From Parabacteroides sp. Marseille-P3160 (GTDB lineage: Bacteria > Bacteroidota > Bacteroidia > Bacteroidales > Tannerellaceae), in the NCBI RefSeq assembly GCF_900162725.1, contig NZ_LT799418.1, forward strand, positions 125,193 to 189,192: a stretch of 64,000 nucleotides of DNA. The letters run 5' to 3'. A program made the position numbers and the translations under genes. Positions 35,113 to 44,355 of the stretch are shown piece after piece; the first letter of the stretch is position 1, and every line of letters begins with the position of its first letter. The notes beneath the pieces are model-generated. The model searched no databases. It was not told where the DNA came from and worked only from the letters and a program-made list of their open reading frames with translations.

Positions 35113-37929
35113 ATGGGAACACGAATATTAAACCGCATTGTCCTGGCGGTTCTATGGCTATCATCCATCGGATTATATGCACAGCAGCAGGTTCCACTCA
35201 TTCCGATCGACCCTAAGGTCCGGTATGGAAAATTGGAAAATGGGCTCACTTACTATATCCGGGCGAACCAAGAGCCCAAAGAACGCGCGGAGTTCTATAT
35301 TGCCCAAAATGTCGGCGCCATTCTTGAAAACGACGACCAAAACGGACTGGCTCACTTCCTTGAACATATGGCTTTCAACGGAACAACCCACTTTCCCGGA
35401 AAAGGAATCATCAAATATTTTGAGTCGATCGGCGTACGCTTCGGATATAATATCAACGCATATACTTCATTGGACGAAACAGTCTATAACCTTTCCGATG
35501 TTCCGACCACAAGGGAGGGCATTATCGACAGCGCCCTGCTCGTACTCCACGACTGGTCGAGCTTCATTCTTCTGGAAGATACAGAAATAGAAAGCGAGCG
35601 AGGAGTCATCCTGGAAGAATGGCGAACCGGCGCGGACGCTAACCGCCGGATGTGGAAGAAAGCCAATGCGTTGAAATATCCGGGATCGCAATATGCGAAG
35701 CGGGATGTGATCGGGGATACGGCCGTGATCAACAATTTCTCCCACCAGGCGCTCCGGGATTTTTACCACAAATGGTACCGCCCCGACCTGCAAGCCATCC
35801 TGGTAGTAGGGGACATTGACGTCGACCAGGTGGAAGCCAAATTAAAGACACTGTTCAGCGATATTCCTAAAAAAGAAAATGCCGGCGAACGCCCGGTTTA
35901 TGAGATTGCGGACAATGACGAACCGATCGTCGCGATTGTTACCGACCCGGAGGCACGTGTTACACAGATGGCGTTGGAGTATAAGAAAGATCCGCTTCCG
36001 GACGACGTGAAGAAATCGATCAATGGATACCTTTTCAACGCGGCTAACAATTTGATCTCGTTCATGATCAACAACCGTTTCTCTGAAATTACGCAACAGG
36101 CCGACGCTCCTTTTATCGCAGGTTTCGGAAGCTACGGCAACCTGGTCAAATCGAAAGACGCCTTCTACCTGATAGCTATCCCGAAAGACGGGCAGGAGCA
36201 GGCCGGACTGGATGCATTGGCGCTTGAAGCCGAGAAGATCAAGCGTTTCGGCTTTACCAATTCGGAATTCGAACGGGCGAAAACCGATTTGCTGAAGAAT
36301 GTAGAGAAACAATACAACGAAAGGGAGAATCAAAAGAATGTAGCGCTGGCGCGCGAATATGTACGCAACTTTCTCGAGGGAGAACTGATTCCCGGCATTG
36401 AATGGGAATACCAAACCCTGCAGATGGCCCTCCCCCAACTTTCCCTTGCTACGATCAATGAAATGGCTAAATCGTATATCACGGACAAGAACCTGATTGT
36501 TTCCATAACAACATCCGATAAGGCAACGCAACTTCCCACGAAAGAGGCCGTACTTGCTTCCCTCGCGAAAGCCGAAAAGACGGAATTGGCAGCCAAAGCG
36601 GAAGAAGATCTGAACAAGCCCCTTCTGAAGGAAACCCCCGCCGCCGGAAGCATTGCCAAAGAAACGGATAATGCTGCCTTGGGCGTAACCGAATGGACCC
36701 TGAGCAATGGCATAAAAGTTCTACTGAAACCGACGGATTTCAAGAAAGATGAGATTCTCATGACGGCCTTCAGCAAGGGAGGCACTTCGAAGGTCAGCAA
36801 CATTGCCGATCTTCCTTCGGCGTTCTTCGCCTCCCATATTGCAGGTTCCAATGGATTAGGGGAATATAACCAGGTCGACCTGCAGAAAGTGCTGACCGGG
36901 AAAATTGCCAACGTAAGTCCCTACATCAGCACCTATAGCGAGGGATTTAACGGCAACTCTTCCGTTAAGGATTTCGAGACGTTGCTCCAGTTGGTTTACC
37001 TCAATTTCACGGGCACCCGCAAGGACGACAATAGTTTCCAAGCCTTTACCAACATGCTCCGCACAAGCTTGGCAAACAGTGCAAAGGATCCGAAGAAAGC
37101 CTTCTCCGACACGATCAATCTGGCATTAAGCGGCCACAGCCCGCGTACGATATTGATGGAGCCGGCCATTATCGATAAGATCGACCAAGATAAAGCATTG
37201 GCTATTTTCCGCGATCGTTTCGCCATCCCCGCCGATTTCACGTTCGTATTCACCGGAAACATCGATCCGAAAAATCCCGAAGTGCGCAAGGTAATCTCGA
37301 CTTATCTGGGAGGCTTGAAGTCCGCCCAGACCAAGGAGAATTACACCGATAACAAGGTCCGCGTTCCCAAAGGGAAAATTGAGAATACATTCACGAAAGA
37401 AATGCAGGTCAAGACAGCTTCCAACCTGGTCTTTTATAGTGCCACCTTACCCTACAACATGCAGAACGATGTAACGTTGCAGGCCATCGAAAACCTGTTG
37501 TTCGACCGTTACCTGGAAAGCATCCGTGAGAAGGAAGGCGGTTCTTATGGTGTTGGGGTACAAGCCGGCATCAATGATATTCCGGTAAAAGAGGCCTCTC
37601 TGCTGATGAACTTCGATACTGATCCGGAGAAACAACCTAAGCTGATCGGTATCATCTACCGGGAAGTGGACGATTTGGTCAAGAATGGACCCAGCATCGA
37701 ATCCGTGAAGAAGATCCAGGAAAACATGCTGAAGAAATATGCGGAGAACCTCCGTGAAAATGCTTGGTGGAGAAGCGCTATCAAGGTCTATTATGAAGAC
37801 GGCTGGAATCTGGCAAAAGATTACAAGGATGCCGTAAACGCACTGACTCCGGAACTAATCCGGAAGACATTGAAAGAGATCGTAGATCAGAATAACGTAA
37901 TCGAGGTAGTAATGAAGCCTGCCGCCTAA
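35113..37929 (+). CDS. M16-family zinc metalloprotease, secreted (periplasmic)
   Basis: 938 residues. Signal peptide (about 1-24, ending LYAQ). The N-terminal active half carries the inverted zinc motif HFLEH (His81, Glu84, His85) with FNGTTHFPGKG. The C-terminal half (about 520-938) is the inactive partner domain with the Arg/Tyr-containing REKEGGSYGVGV substrate-binding segment. This is the pitrilysin/PqqL clam-shell layout. It degrades peptides in the periplasm, inferred from family. It sits 14 bases past ackA and ends at a strong terminator. Confidence 0.94.
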   Translation: MGTRILNRIVLAVLWLSSIGLYAQQQVPLIPIDPKVRYGKLENGLTYYIRANQEPKERAEFYIAQNVGAILENDDQNGLAHFLEHMAFNGTTHFPGKGIIKYFESIGVRFGYNINAYTSLDETVYNLSDVPTTREGIIDSALLVLHDWSSFILLEDTEIESERGVILEEWRTGADANRRMWKKANALKYPGSQYAKRDVIGDTAVINNFSHQALRDFYHKWYRPDLQAILVVGDIDVDQVEAKLKTLFSDIPKKENAGERPVYEIADNDEPIVAIVTDPEARVTQMALEYKKDPLPDDVKKSINGYLFNAANNLISFMINNRFSEITQQADAPFIAGFGSYGNLVKSKDAFYLIAIPKDGQEQAGLDALALEAEKIKRFGFTNSEFERAKTDLLKNVEKQYNERENQKNVALAREYVRNFLEGELIPGIEWEYQTLQMALPQLSLATINEMAKSYITDKNLIVSITTSDKATQLPTKEAVLASLAKAEKTELAAKAEEDLNKPLLKETPAAGSIAKETDNAALGVTEWTLSNGIKVLLKPTDFKKDEILMTAFSKGGTSKVSNIADLPSAFFASHIAGSNGLGEYNQVDLQKVLTGKIANVSPYISTYSEGFNGNSSVKDFETLLQLVYLNFTGTRKDDNSFQAFTNMLRTSLANSAKDPKKAFSDTINLALSGHSPRTILMEPAIIDKIDQDKALAIFRDRFAIPADFTFVFTGNIDPKNPEVRKVISTYLGGLKSAQTKENYTDNKVRVPKGKIENTFTKEMQVKTASNLVFYSATLPYNMQNDVTLQAIENLLFDRYLESIREKEGGSYGVGVQAGINDIPVKEASLLMNFDTDPEKQPKLIGIIYREVDDLVKNGPSIESVKKIQENMLKKYAENLRENAWWRSAIKVYYEDGWNLAKDYKDAVNALTPELIRKTLKEIVDQNNVIEVVMKPAA

Positions 37930-37945
37930 TCCTGCGGGATGATTC

Positions 37946-37987
37946 AAAAAAACGGGAACTTCTTTGGTTGAAGTTCCCGTTTTTTTA
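37946..37987. terminator. Bidirectional terminator between the M16 protease gene and lpxH
   Basis: 10-bp stem CGGGAACTTC (37953-37962) / GAAGTTCCCG (37970-37979), with a run of A before and a run of T after. It serves the converging genes on both strands. Confidence 0.9.
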
Positions 37988-38013
37988 TTCCTTTTTTCCT
38001 TCCTTTGAGTAAT

Positions 38014-38778
38014 CTATTCCTCGAACTGTTTCAAGGCTAATGTCTCTCCGTCCCATTCGATATAGGAAAAATACTGCATCCAGTCCCCCGCAATCAGGAG
38101 CCGGGAGGTACGGGTCAGCATCAGGTCGAGCATAATATGCCGGTGTCCGAAGATGAAGAAGTTGATATCAGGATGCGTTTTTAAGTACTCTTTGGCGAAA
38201 ACGACCAGGTATTCGGAAGCCTCTCCCTGATATTCGGGAAGGCCGGCCTTCTCCAGGCCGCTTTTACGGCTGTCGAGCGACCAATCCAAAGCGAAACCGA
38301 AGGTCCAGCGGGGATGAATACCCGCATAAAGCCATTGGCAGAATTTATTTCGGAACAGGGCTCGCAGGAAACGGAAAGCCCGGCTGCGGTAATCCACCTC
38401 GTCGCCATGCGCCAGGAAGAAACGTTTCCCCAGCAAGTCGACGGTCAGAGGCCCCTGGTGGATCTCCGCCCCTACTTCTTTCCGGAGATAATCGAACATC
38501 CAGATGTCATGATTCCCGATAAAGAGATGGATTGCGATACCCTCGTCCGACAATTCCGCCAGTTTTCCCAGGAAACGTACATGCCCCTTGGGCACGACAT
38601 ATTTGTACTCATACCAATAATCGAACATATCTCCGAGGAAATAGACGGCTTTCGCATCTTTTTTCACCCGGTCGAGCCAACGGACCAATTTCTTTTCATT
38701 GCCCAGGGGATCTTTTAGATAGCGGGATCCCAAGTGGGCATCCGACGCAAAGTATATCTTGGTTCGAAGTAAGTCCAT
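38014..38778 (-). CDS. lpxH: UDP-2,3-diacylglucosamine diphosphatase (LpxH-type)
   Basis: 254 residues. Calcineurin-like phosphoesterase that cleaves UDP-diacylglucosamine to lipid X in lipid A synthesis. Metal motifs DAHLGS (about 13-18), GDMFDYW, FIGNHDIWMF, LAHGDEVD and GHRHI occur in the right order. Nearest alternative is another phosphoesterase of the same family; length and motifs favour LpxH. Part of a minus-strand group with the MIP18-family gene 15 bases upstream. Confidence 0.92.
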   Translation of the reverse strand: MDLLRTKIYFASDAHLGSRYLKDPLGNEKKLVRWLDRVKKDAKAVYFLGDMFDYWYEYKYVVPKGHVRFLGKLAELSDEGIAIHLFIGNHDIWMFDYLRKEVGAEIHQGPLTVDLLGKRFFLAHGDEVDYRSRAFRFLRALFRNKFCQWLYAGIHPRWTFGFALDWSLDSRKSGLEKAGLPEYQGEASEYLVVFAKEYLKTHPDINFFIFGHRHIMLDLMLTRTSRLLIAGDWMQYFSYIEWDGETLALKQFEE

Positions 38779-38793
38779 GCCTGAAAAGAGGTG

Positions 38794-39114
38794 TTAAAGA
38801 AACCCGAGTTCCATTTTTGCCTCCTCACTCATCATCTCCTTGTCCCAAGCAGGATCAAAGACTAAATTAATATCTACCTCTTTCACGCCTTCCACCGCCT
38901 CGACTTTCATGCGCACGTCCTCCAGGATGAAATCGGCAGCCGGGCAAGCGGGCGCCGTCAGCGTCATATCAATATGGACGACTTGCCGGTCATCCACTTC
39001 TATTTTATAGATCAATCCCAAATCGTATATATTTATGGGTATTTCCGGATCGTAAACCGTCTTCAAGACAGTGACGATCTTTTCTTCCGTTTGTAAGAAT
39101 TCGTTCTCCATCAT
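38794..39114 (-). CDS. MIP18/DUF59-family iron-sulfur assembly protein (SufT-like)
   Basis: About 106 residues. The DUF59 core is clear: VLKTVYDPEIPINIYDLGLIY followed by the conserved Cys segment LTAPACPAADFI and VNLVFDPAWDKEMMSEEAK. These small proteins help mature Fe-S proteins. Start set at 39114 (MMENEFLQ) because an upstream in-frame ATG would push the gene into radC and adds nothing conserved. Confidence 0.92.
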   Translation of the reverse strand: MMENEFLQTEEKIVTVLKTVYDPEIPINIYDLGLIYKIEVDDRQVVHIDMTLTAPACPAADFILEDVRMKVEAVEGVKEVDINLVFDPAWDKEMMSEEAKMELGFL

Positions 39115-39151
39115 TTTACTGTTTTGCCTACAAATATATACATTATTCCCG

Positions 39152-39838
39152 TTATTCCTCCAACCGCCCTTCATCGGCATAGCTATAGTAACTCCCGTCG
39201 CATAAGATCAGATGATCCAGGAGCCGGATGTCAATCAGCTCGGCAGCCTTGTTCAGCCGGTGTGTCAGTAGATCGTCCTGCCGGCTGGGCTTCGTGTTTC
39301 CGGACGGATGGTTATGGCAAAGGAGGATGCCGGAGGCAAGGGCGTGGATGGCCGCCTTGAGTATGATCCGCAGGTCAACGGAAGTTTCACTGGTTCCGCC
39401 CTGGCTGATTTTAGTCCGTTCGATCACCTTGCCCGAACGGTTCAACAATGCTATCCAGAGTTCTTCATGCGGCAGGTCGCAAAGCAAAGGATAGAACAAA
39501 TCGTAGACTTCCCGGCTGCTGCGCACGATGCGCTGTTGCAAGGGCCCGCAGTCGTTCCGCCGCTTCCCGAGCTCCAGAGCCGCCACGATACTGATGGCTT
39601 TGGCTACACCTATTCCACGGAACGAAGCCGTCAGTTCCTTGGCCGACACCTTACTCAGGGCGTTCAGATTGTTGTCTACCGAGTTTAGGATACGCTGGGA
39701 TAACTCTACAGCCGTTTCATTAAGGTTGCCCGACCCAATCAGGATCGCCAGCAGTTCAGCGTTGCTCAGGGAATTGATTCCTTTCAGCAACATTTTTTCA
39801 CGGGGACGGTCTTCCTTCGACCACTCTTTAATTTTCAT
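39152..39838 (-). CDS. radC: RadC-family JAB/MPN-domain protein
   Basis: 228 residues. N-terminal helix-hairpin-helix part (LSNAELLAILIGSG) and C-terminal MPN+ domain with the JAMM metal site HNHPSGNTKPSRQD. Named for a DNA repair role that has not held up in E. coli; true function open. Start taken at 39838 (MKIKEWSKEDRPREKML), the usual family start. Lies between efp and the MIP18-family gene on the same strand. Confidence 0.95.
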   Translation of the reverse strand: MKIKEWSKEDRPREKMLLKGINSLSNAELLAILIGSGNLNETAVELSQRILNSVDNNLNALSKVSAKELTASFRGIGVAKAISIVAALELGKRRNDCGPLQQRIVRSSREVYDLFYPLLCDLPHEELWIALLNRSGKVIERTKISQGGTSETSVDLRIILKAAIHALASGILLCHNHPSGNTKPSRQDDLLTHRLNKAAELIDIRLLDHLILCDGSYYSYADEGRLEE

Positions 39839-39926
39839 AGTTATTAGATCCGGTTTGGGAAAAATGGACAAAGGCAGCCTTTATGGACCGCCTTTATTTT
39901 TTAAATCCTGAATAAAAAATCTTTGC

Positions 39927-40490
39927 TTAACGGACGCGTCCTACATAGGAACCGTCTTCAGTATTGATCTCGATGATCTCTCCTTCGTTGATGAAGAGGG
40001 GAACGCGAACTTCGGCGCCGGTCTCCACCGTTGCAGGCTTCAGTGTATTCGTTGCCGTATCCCCCTTGACTCCCGGCTCCGTATAAGTAATAGCCAATTG
40101 TACTTTCACGGGCATATCCGCAAAAAGAACCGTCTCTGTGGAAGCGTCGGAAACCACGTCTACGATTTCTCCCTCTTTCATGAAGTCAACGCCGTTGATT
40201 AGTCCTTTGTCGATAATGACGTCATCATATGTTTCCTGGTTCATGAAATGATAGTGTTCGCCTTCCTTGTAAGTGTATTGGTAAGGACGACGTTCCACGC
40301 GCACGTCTTCCAGCTTTTCACCGATGTTGAAGCGACGCTCAATAACATTGCCTTTTACAACATCTTTCAGCTTGGTGCGCATGATCGTGTTTCCTTTTCC
40401 CGGTTTTACGTGAAGGAATTCGACGCAGAAATATAATTTGCCGTCTAAACGGATACATGTCCCGTTTTTAATGTCCTGAGAATTTATCAT
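39927..40490 (-). CDS. efp: Elongation factor P
   Basis: 187 residues, three beta-barrel domains. Relieves ribosome stalling at proline runs. The tip of domain I reads HVKPGKGNT, with Lys32 at the position that is modified in other bacteria; no modification enzyme (epmA/epmB or earP) is visible nearby. The C-terminal signature GAEVRVPLFINEGEIIEINTEDGSYVGRV is present. Own promoter. Confidence 0.97.
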   Translation of the reverse strand: MINSQDIKNGTCIRLDGKLYFCVEFLHVKPGKGNTIMRTKLKDVVKGNVIERRFNIGEKLEDVRVERRPYQYTYKEGEHYHFMNQETYDDVIIDKGLINGVDFMKEGEIVDVVSDASTETVLFADMPVKVQLAITYTEPGVKGDTATNTLKPATVETGAEVRVPLFINEGEIIEINTEDGSYVGRVR

Positions 40491-40537
40491 ACTTTATTTT
40501 ATTTGATATTTTATTAGTCTGAAGATAATTCCGAGGA

Positions 40538-40569
40538 CAAAAGTAGTATATTTCAGGCATAGAAACAAC
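40538..40569 (-). promoter_or_regulatory. efp promoter candidate
   Basis: Minus strand GTTG (40566-40569, three of four -33 bases), 20 bases, TACTTTTG (40538-40545). It gives a leader of about 40 bases. Confidence 0.5.
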
Positions 40570-40775
40570 AGATTTTCCTTCTTTTATATAGAAAACGATT
40601 GCATATCAACCCGGTATGCCATGAAACGGACAAAGTAAAGGCAATAAAACCAGCCTGTCACATCTCTGTCCCGGCGTCGTGAATGGCGCAAGGGAAAACA
40701 GAATTTACATGTTGGCTTTTGAGTTCTTCAACGTACTGTTTTTATTCACTTTGCATTGACTCTATAATTTTCACC

Positions 40776-40863
40776 GGCCATACGAAGATCTTTTGCTGGC
40801 CATACGAAAATCTTTTGCCGGCCAGTGAAAGATCTTTTGCCGGTCGGCAAAAATCAGTTGCAA
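40776..40863. repeat. 22-nt-period tandem array of alternating small palindromes (array 2)
   Basis: Four abutting 22-base units start at 40776, 40798, 40820 and 40842; the first three begin GGCCA and end ATCTTTTGC plus one base. Each has a GGCC core and an AGATCT (or AAATCT) core with centres 11 nt apart. At the end TTTTGCCG (40835-40842) pairs with CGGCAAAA (40845-40852). Sequence is unrelated to array 1 but the period and two-core design are the same. The rest of the 40491-40936 gap holds the efp promoter and nothing else I recognise. Confidence 0.75.
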
Positions 40864-40936
40864 CTGCCCGTTATAACAAAAAGACACTGCCGCCGCAATG
40901 TTTTGCCACGACCTTGGCATGAAAAAGAATTGCAGA

Positions 40937-41638
40937 TTAAATCCGGGAGAAAAGAAGATTGATTATCGGAATAAGCAGGGCGGTCATTACCCCCATCAGA
41001 CCGATGGCCAAACCACTTAAAGCGCCTTCCACAGCACCGATCTGGATTGCGGCTGCCGTACCTACCCCATGGGAAGAGGCGCCTAAGGCCAGCCCTTTCG
41101 CTATATGGCTTTCAATGCCCAGCACCTTCATCACGAAAGGCCCCACAATACTACCGAAAATTCCAACGGCTACGACGATCACGGCCGTTAATGAAGGAAT
41201 GCCTCCGGACTTTTCGGATATGCCCATTGCAATGGGAGTCGTCACCGATTTCGGTTCCAGAGTGGCGATCAGGATATCATCCGCTCCCATGATTTTACCG
41301 ATGCAAACCACGCTCACAATGCCGATCACGGACCCGACCAGGACGGAAGTCAAGATGGATATCACATTCCCTTTCAAGTATTTCATCTGGTCGTACAGCA
41401 CATATCCCAAAGCCACAACCGAAGGACCCAGCATGAAATGAATAAGAAAACTATTCTCAAAATAATCCTTGTAAGGGACCTCCAGCATCATCAACACAAC
41501 GATCAGCATGAAGATGGAAGTCAGCAGGGGATGCAACAAACTCAGATGGGTTTTCTTATACAACTTCAATGCGACCAAGTAAGTACCCAAGGTTAGGGTA
41601 AGGGCAAATATTTCGGATTGAAATAAAGAATGGTTCAT
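40937..41638 (-). CDS. lrgB: LrgB/CidB-family membrane protein
   Basis: 233 residues, about seven membrane helices. LrgB landmarks are present: LEPKSVTTPIAMGIS and GLALGASSHGVGTAAA. Works with the LrgA protein, with which it overlaps by 4 bases; in Staphylococcus the pair tunes holin-like lysis, while in others it moves pyruvate or related products. Start chosen at 41638 (MNHSLFQSEIF), matching the overlap, rather than the longer open frame. Confidence 0.93.
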   Translation of the reverse strand: MNHSLFQSEIFALTLTLGTYLVALKLYKKTHLSLLHPLLTSIFMLIVVLMMLEVPYKDYFENSFLIHFMLGPSVVALGYVLYDQMKYLKGNVISILTSVLVGSVIGIVSVVCIGKIMGADDILIATLEPKSVTTPIAMGISEKSGGIPSLTAVIVVAVGIFGSIVGPFVMKVLGIESHIAKGLALGASSHGVGTAAAIQIGAVEGALSGLAIGLMGVMTALLIPIINLLFSRI

Positions 41639-41988
41639 AACTGCCTGTCTTTCCTTAATCTCTCCCAGTGTTCCTGTACCAGTGCAACACTCGCAATCAC
41701 CATAATGGTGCTGGCCATGCAAATGGTGAGAATAACGACCCAATGCTTGGATAGAAGGCCGAACATATTCATCAGCCCGACTCCGGCCGGAAGAAAGAAA
41801 AAGCCCATATTCTGGGTCAGGAGATTGGCTACGCGTTTCACCTTATCCGGATGAACTAATTTAAAAGCCAATGACAAAAATAACAGAATCATGCCAATTA
41901 CACTCCCCGGAACAATCCCGTAGGTAAAGTAACTGATTACTTCTCCCATAAAGTAGAAGAAAAGTACATAAAATACTTGCGACAACAT
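41635..41988 (-). CDS. lrgA: LrgA/CidA-family holin-like membrane protein
   Basis: 117 residues with four membrane helices; contains VPGSVIGMILLFLSLAF and FFFLPAGVGLM, the family's conserved blocks. Start set at 41988 because the -7 element at 42012-42019 puts transcription start near 42005, downstream of the longer frame's ATG (42036); AAAGG precedes the chosen ATG. First gene of an lrgAB pair. Confidence 0.92.
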   Translation of the reverse strand: MLSQVFYVLFFYFMGEVISYFTYGIVPGSVIGMILLFLSLAFKLVHPDKVKRVANLLTQNMGFFFLPAGVGLMNMFGLLSKHWVVILTICMASTIMVIASVALVQEHWERLRKDRQL

Positions 41989-42011
41989 TTTTTTTACCTT
42001 TAAAACCAAGG

Positions 42012-42019
42012 CAAAGATA
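42012..42019 (-). promoter_or_regulatory. Candidate -7 element for lrgAB
   Basis: TATCTTTG on the minus strand, 24 bases before the chosen lrgA start. Confidence 0.45.
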
Positions 42020-42086
42020 AAAGAGAATCCCGACATTCATGTTTTAAAACATATTTATCGCGCAGCATTTAAATATATTTAAACAT

Positions 42087-43448
42087 TTACCCTAAAGCCG
42101 CCTTCATCAACAACGTTGAAATAGTCATATATATCAACATGCCTATGATATCGTTCGTGATCGTAATAAACGGCCCGGTTGCCAACGCAGGGTCTATCCG
42201 GAAGCGGTTCAGCGTCATCGGAACCAAAGTTCCGAAGATACTGGCGAAGACCACGACTGCAAACAAGCTGAGCGATACGGAGGCAGTCACTACGGGATCT
42301 CCCAAGGTGAAGAAATTATAGACGAAGACCACCATACTGATGATGCTGGCGTTGATTAAAGAAACGACTGATTCCTTGAGCACCTGCGTAAACGACTTAT
42401 TCTGCTTGAACGAGTTATTGGCGATGCCTTGCACCACAATTGCCGAAGATTGGATGCCTACGTTCCCCCCCGTTCCGCCGATCAGAGGAATAAACAGCGC
42501 CATTTTCGGATTACTTGCAAATCCGGCTTCGAATCCGCCCAGGATGACTGAATTGGTAATCCCGCCGATCATTCCTATCAGCAACCAAGGCAAACGGGCA
42601 ACCGTTTGCTCGAAAACATTATCCGACGTCTCCACATCCTGCGAAATACCGGATGCCAACTGGTAATCCCTTTCGTGTTGTTCGCGGATTTCATCCATCA
42701 CGTCATCGATCGTGATGCGCCCGATCAGCCGGCCGATACTGTCGATAACCGGCAGGGCTACCAAGTCGTATTTCTCGATCCGTTGGCCTACCTCCTCGAT
42801 ACTTTCACTGTCCCGTACGGCGATCGGGTCTTTTTGCATCACATGCTGGATTTTGGAAACGGAAGGGGAAGTGATCATTTTCTTCAAAGGCAAGACACCC
42901 TTCAGCCGTTCGTCGTCATCCACTACATAAACATAGTAGATTTCGTCCATCTCTTCCGCCTGCTTACGCATCTCATCGATGCATTGGGGCATACTCCAGT
43001 TTTCGTTCACAACGATCATTTCCGTCCCCATCAAACCTCCGGCGGTATCTTCATCATATTTCAGCAAGTCGACAATATCGCCGGCCTGCTCGACATCTTC
43101 GATGTGGGAAAGGATCTCTTCCTGCGTATCCTCGTCCAATTCACGCATCAGGTCTACCGCATCGTCAGTTTCCATATTGTCGACAAACTGCCGGGCGATC
43201 ACTTCGGTCGGAAGTTCCTTCAGCAACTTATGCCGTTCTTCCTCTTCCAGTTCCATCAGTACGTCGGCCGCCTTTTCTCCGTCCATCAACAGATAGAGAT
43301 AAATGGCCTCGTCGAGATTCAGTTCTTTATACAGTTCGGCTATATCTGCCGGATACAGGTCTTTTATGATCGCAATTGCCTGCTTGTCATCCTTCTCCTC
43401 AATGACTTTCTTCAGGGTTTCTACATATTCCTTTGTCAATTGAATCAT
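42087..43448 (-). CDS. mgtE: Magnesium transporter MgtE
   Basis: 453 residues. N-terminal superhelical domain (about 5-130), two CBS domains (about 135-255; sensing Mg2+), a connecting helix, and five membrane helices (about 285-452) with PLIGGTGGNVGIQSS and the pore segment near TGPFITITNDIIG. Magnesium uptake channel that closes when the cell is replete. It starts 14 bases after rsmA ends, so the two probably share a transcript. No M-box leader is visible. Confidence 0.96.
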   Translation of the reverse strand: MIQLTKEYVETLKKVIEEKDDKQAIAIIKDLYPADIAELYKELNLDEAIYLYLLMDGEKAADVLMELEEEERHKLLKELPTEVIARQFVDNMETDDAVDLMRELDEDTQEEILSHIEDVEQAGDIVDLLKYDEDTAGGLMGTEMIVVNENWSMPQCIDEMRKQAEEMDEIYYVYVVDDDERLKGVLPLKKMITSPSVSKIQHVMQKDPIAVRDSESIEEVGQRIEKYDLVALPVIDSIGRLIGRITIDDVMDEIREQHERDYQLASGISQDVETSDNVFEQTVARLPWLLIGMIGGITNSVILGGFEAGFASNPKMALFIPLIGGTGGNVGIQSSAIVVQGIANNSFKQNKSFTQVLKESVVSLINASIISMVVFVYNFFTLGDPVVTASVSLSLFAVVVFASIFGTLVPMTLNRFRIDPALATGPFITITNDIIGMLIYMTISTLLMKAALG

Positions 43449-43462
43449 CCGGTTCTTTTCTT

Positions 43463-44269
43463 TTAATCAACGGAACCTGGCGGACAGGCAGCGTTGAGGT
43501 TTTGACTCGTAATTAGCGTAAGTTCTATAAATTGTTCAACCGATAGCTGCTCGGGGCGCTTATCAAAGATCGGTAAAGGGTAATCCGGGCAGTCTTTTCC
43601 TAAGATCGGCTTCATGGAATTCCGCAAGGTCTTTCGGCGTTGGTTGAAGGAAGTCTTCACCACTTGCTTGAACAAGCTTTCGTCACAACCCAGCTCCGTC
43701 CGCTTGTTACGGGTCATGCGGATCACGGCGCTCTTCACCTTCGGTGGAGGATCAAAGGCATTTTCATTCACCGTAAAGAGATATTCGATATCGTACCAGG
43801 CCTGGAGCAGGACGCTGATAATACCGTATGCTTTCTTCCCCGGTCCGGAGGCCAGCCGTTCGCCTACTTCCTTCTGAACCATTCCGGAACAGCAAGGCAC
43901 TTGGTCTTTATAAGTCAGTACTCTGAAAAAGATCTGGCTGGAGATGTTGTAGGGATAATTGCCGATCACACAGAAAGGGCCGGCATAAAGCTTGTGGAGG
44001 TCGAGTCGTAAAAAATCATCCGCGATGATTCTCCCGTCCAATTCGGAATAATGCTGTTCCAGGTAATCGACCGAATCCAGATCGAGTTCCACTACAGCAA
44101 GGTCGTGCCCGGCCTGCAACAGATACTTGGTCAATACACCCATTCCCGGCCCGACTTCCAATACGGGAGTTCCTTTATACTCTACGAGGGTGTCGGCAAT
44201 CCGACGAGCAATCTCCTGATCCTTCAGAAAATGCTGTCCCAATCCTTTTTTAGGTCTTACGAATCTCAC
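43463..44269 (-). CDS. rsmA: 16S rRNA (adenine1518/1519-N6)-dimethyltransferase
   Basis: 268 residues. Dimethylates two adjacent adenines near the 3' end of 16S rRNA. Signatures: KKGLGQHFLKD at the N terminus, SAM site VLEVGPGMGVLTKYLL, catalytic NYPYNISSQIF, and SAVIRMTRNKR. First gene of a pair with mgtE. Loss in other bacteria gives kasugamycin resistance (family knowledge). Confidence 0.97.
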   Translation of the reverse strand: MRFVRPKKGLGQHFLKDQEIARRIADTLVEYKGTPVLEVGPGMGVLTKYLLQAGHDLAVVELDLDSVDYLEQHYSELDGRIIADDFLRLDLHKLYAGPFCVIGNYPYNISSQIFFRVLTYKDQVPCCSGMVQKEVGERLASGPGKKAYGIISVLLQAWYDIEYLFTVNENAFDPPPKVKSAVIRMTRNKRTELGCDESLFKQVVKTSFNQRRKTLRNSMKPILGKDCPDYPLPIFDKRPEQLSVEQFIELTLITSQNLNAACPPGSVD

Positions 44270-44303
44270 CGGCGTCTCAATTATGATTTATGTAAATAAT
44301 CTC

Positions 44304-44327
44304 TATCTTTGCAGATGGACAAAAATA
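44304..44327. promoter_or_regulatory. Divergent -7 elements for rsmA-mgtE and the flippase-like gene
   Basis: Plus strand TATCTTTG (44304-44311) serves the gene at 44356. Minus strand TATTTTTG (44320-44327) serves rsmA. They face each other over eight bases. Confidence 0.4.
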
Positions 44328-44355
44328 CAATAAAAATTTAAGTACTCTATAATAA

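Noticed and set aside
40683..40922. 79-codon plus-strand open frame containing array 2
   Set aside because: Reads through the tandem repeat, no ribosome site, Cys/Phe/Ser-rich noise; the repeat explains the open frame.
42606..43466. 286-codon plus-strand open frame
   Set aside because: Antisense to the MgtE CBS and N-terminal region; composition is that of a shadow frame.
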